Part shown: in pieces, positions 62,146-64,000 of the stretch
Position numbering within the stretch: position 1 is the stretch's first letter
How the letters are laid out: each line of letters opens with the position of its first letter
Assembly: GCF_019331795.1 (NCBI RefSeq)
Contig: NZ_JAHPZL010000008.1
Coordinates: forward strand, 712,397-776,396
Direction of reading: 5' to 3'
DNA from: Austwickia sp. TVS 96-490-7B
GTDB lineage: Bacteria > Actinomycetota > Actinomycetes > Actinomycetales > Dermatophilaceae
Length of the DNA stretch: 64,000 nucleotides
Translations under genes and position numbers: made by a program
The notes under the pieces: generated by a model
What the model saw: only the letters and a program-made list of their open reading frames with translations
Databases searched by the model: none
What the model was told of the DNA's origin: nothing

Positions 62146-63717
62146 TCAGACCGTCGTGGTCGATCCGCTGGTGCGGATGAGGTGGTCGAAAGCAGAGAGG
62201 GCAGCGGTCGCCCCGGAGCCTTCAGCCACGATGATCTGCTTGTACGGGATGGTGGTGCAATCGCCGGCACCAAAGATGCCGGGGATGTTGGTGGCGCCAC
62301 GGGCATCGATGACGATCTCGCCCCGCTCGGAGAGTTCGACGCTGCCCTTGAGGAACTCGGTGTTGGGCAGGAGACCGATCTGCACGAAGATCCCTTGCAG
62401 GTCGAGCTGTTTGATCTCGCCGCTGGTGCGGTCCTCGTAGGTGATTCCGGTGACTGCGGTGCCATCGCCGAGGACTTCGGTGGTGCGGGCGTTCATGATG
62501 ATGTCGACGTTAGGCAGGCTCTTGAGCTTGTCGACGAGGACCTCATCGGCGCGCAGGACGTCGAGGAATTCGATGACCGTGACGTGGCCGACGACACCGG
62601 CGAGGTCGATCGCCGCTTCGATGCCGGAGTTGCCGCCGCCAATGACAGCGATTTTCTTGCCCTTGAAGAGGGGGCCGTCGCAGTGCGGGCAGAAGGTGAC
62701 ACCCTTGTTGCGGTATTCCTCTTCGCCGGGCACGCCCATGTGCCGCCAGCGAGCACCGGTCGCGAGCACCACGGATTTAGCTTGCAACGACCCGGTGCCG
62801 AATTCGACGGTGTGGAGACCGCCCGGCGCGCTGGCAGGCACCAGTTTGGTGGCGGCCAGACCTTTCATGAGGTCAACATCGTACTGACGGACGTGCTCTT
62901 CCAAGTTGGCGGCGAGCGTGGGCCCTTCAGTGTGCGGCACCGAGACGAAGTTTTCGATGGCCATCGTGTCGAGCACCTGACCGCCGAAGCGTTCGGCGAC
63001 GAGTCCGGTGCGGATGCCCTTACGTGCGGTGTAGATCGACGCGGCAGCCCCAGCCGGGCCTCCTCCGACGACGAGCACCTCATAAGGTTCTTTTTCGGTG
63101 AGTTTTGCCGCAGCGCGCTCGCTGGCGCCGGAGTCGAGTTTGGCGACGATCTGGGCGGCGTCCATGCGGCCTTGCCCAAAGACCTCACCGTTGAGATAGA
63201 CCGTGGGAACGGCGAGGATATTCTTCGCGTTCACCTCATCCTGGAAGAGCGATCCTTCGACGGCAGTGTGCGTGATGCGGGGGTTGAGCACAGCCATCGT
63301 GTTGAGGGCTTGGACGACGGCCGGACAGTTTTGGCATTCCAGCGACATGTACGTCGTGAATTCGTAGTCGCCATCCAGTGCGGTGATCGCGGCGACAGTG
63401 TCTTCGTCCTCTTTGATGGTGTGGCCACCGACATGCAGCAGCGCCAGCACGAGCGAGGTGAACTCGTGCCCCAGGGGGAGTCCCGCGAAGGTGACCTTGA
63501 TGTCAGTGCCGGCTCGCACAATGTCGAAGGCGGGCTGGCGGGGGTTGCTACCGTCAAACCTGGCGGTGACCTTGTCTGATAGAGCAGCGATCTCGGTGAG
63601 CATGGCCTGCATGTCTGCGGCCTTGGGGCCATCGCCGAGGGTGGCAACGAGCTCGATGGGCTCTTTCACCATCTCCAGGTAGGTCTTCAGCTGGTCCAGC
63701 AGATCCTTGTCGAGCAT
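62146..63717 (-). CDS. ahpF: AhpF, alkyl hydroperoxide reductase flavoprotein subunit
   Basis: 523 residues, full length. The N-terminal double thioredoxin-like domain has the CQNC centre (about 128-131). Then come [19 protein letters not shown] (FAD), the thioredoxin-reductase active site [22 protein letters not shown] (NAD(P)H) and GIFGAGDCT. AhpF reduces AhpC using NADH. No ahpC is found in the next 280 bases upstream; it may lie beyond the window. Likely an OxyR target. Confidence 0.93.
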   Translation of the reverse strand: MLDKDLLDQLKTYLEMVKEPIELVATLGDGPKAADMQAMLTEIAALSDKVTARFDGSNPRQPAFDIVRAGTDIKVTFAGLPLGHEFTSLVLALLHVGGHTIKEDEDTVAAITALDGDYEFTTYMSLECQNCPAVVQALNTMAVLNPRITHTAVEGSLFQDEVNAKNILAVPTVYLNGEVFGQGRMDAAQIVAKLDSGASERAAAKLTEKEPYEVLVVGGGPAGAAASIYTARKGIRTGLVAERFGGQVLDTMAIENFVSVPHTEGPTLAANLEEHVRQYDVDLMKGLAATKLVPASAPGGLHTVEFGTGSLQAKSVVLATGARWRHMGVPGEEEYRNKGVTFCPHCDGPLFKGKKIAVIGGGNSGIEAAIDLAGVVGHVTVIEFLDVLRADEVLVDKLKSLPNVDIIMNARTTEVLGDGTAVTGITYEDRTSGEIKQLDLQGIFVQIGLLPNTEFLKGSVELSERGEIVIDARGATNIPGIFGAGDCTTIPYKQIIVAEGSGATAALSAFDHLIRTSGSTTTV

Positions 63718-64000
63718 GGCTCTCCTCGAGTGACAGGCGGTACGCGCCCGCGGTCGGGGGCGCGAGGTGGTGGCGCATCAGCGTCGCGCGTGGTGATGCG
63801 TGACGGGTCCGTGACAGTAGGCCGTACGAGGCCGGAGTGGTCCACGGTTCGTCGTACGTCGGCATCGTCCGGGCCAGGACCGGGCGGCAGCGGCGTGCGG
63901 CGGCACCACAGTGGAGACATCTCCGCGCAGTGAGGGTGACTGAGTAGCACGTAGAGCAGTGCTGCTGTGGTGTTTTTCCGTGGTGGGCGGCCTCCAGTGA
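63718..64000. other. Region upstream of ahpF at the window edge
   Basis: 283 bases. Only short, featureless frames occur on both strands. The ahpF ribosome binding site (GAGGAGAG) ends six bases before the start codon. Beyond it I see no end of an ahpC gene. An OxyR operator would be expected here, but I cannot identify one with confidence. Confidence 0.45.

Noticed and set aside
62011..63579. Long plus-strand ORF (522 codons) opposite ahpF
   Set aside because: It mirrors ahpF codons in a GC-rich genome, has an implausible acidic, Val/Gly-rich composition and no motif; ahpF is certain on the other strand.
1..64000. CRISPR arrays, insertion sequences, prophage genes, tRNA and rRNA genes
   Set aside because: No regularly spaced repeats, transposase or integrase motifs, or RNA-gene features could be recognised in either strand.

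Overview
The window comes from a high-GC Gram-positive bacterium (Actinomycetota, probably order Micrococcales). The basis is gene content: WhiB7, UvrD2 with a tetracysteine/HRDC tail, an AdnAB helicase-nuclease pair, MoeZ, DUF3107 and DUF3117 proteins, WXG100 proteins, many GTG starts and mostly C/G-ended codons. I cannot name the species. No rRNA, tRNA or CRISPR array was recognised.

Left part (1-25.5 kb), mostly core genes. A PDZ/Lon-like protease (cut by the window edge), moaE, a DUF2342 protein, a Nudix hydrolase, a YwiC-like membrane protein, a YgjP-like metallopeptidase, a cyclodehydratase-like protein and an ABC1 kinase lead into whiB7, uvrD2, an aminoglycoside-phosphotransferase-like gene, adnB-adnA, moeZ, a TetR gene, DUF3107, a GlsB-type membrane protein, an RhlE-type helicase, a RecB-like nuclease, marC and a PHP phosphoesterase. 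Much of this order recalls the Mycobacterium tuberculosis Rv3197-Rv3211 neighbourhood (from memory). The whiB7 leader holds a promoter, an upstream ORF and a strong intrinsic terminator: a readable attenuation device.

Middle part (25.7-37.3 kb), accessory. After a mesaconyl-CoA-hydratase-like gene comes an AT-richer three-gene operon (WXG100-like protein, DUF1023 alpha/beta hydrolase, lipoprotein). Facing it is a second operon of two WXG100 proteins, a CpnT-like toxin with a TNT (NAD+ glycohydrolase) C-terminus, and a protein whose C-terminal half is a second TNT-like domain lacking key residues. A decayed ABC transporter gene follows. Then comes lpd, whose last codons recur about 1.4 kb downstream, with an isolated radical SAM/SPASM gene between the copies.

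Right part (37.4-64 kb), mostly core: ppc, a CPBP protease, a ThrE-type exporter, an aminopeptidase P, a stress protein, a META-domain protein, an acyl-CoA dehydrogenase, a decayed ABC transporter with an intact GntR/YtrA-type regulator, two malyl-CoA lyase-family genes, an MgtE/CBS protein, DUF1003, Mrp, TatB, SigE, an O-methyltransferase, DUF3117, an enoyl-CoA hydratase, a mannosyltransferase, a DivIVA-domain protein, oxyR and ahpF.

Combined functions: DNA break repair (UvrD2, AdnAB, RecB-like), antibiotic-stress regulation (whiB7), C2/C3 carbon assimilation through ethylmalonyl-CoA-type steps (mesaconyl-CoA hydratase, two lyases, acyl-CoA dehydrogenase, PEP carboxylase), envelope and oxidative stress (SigE, OxyR, AhpF), and two probable type VII-dependent toxin or enzyme cargo modules with no secretion-core genes in the window.
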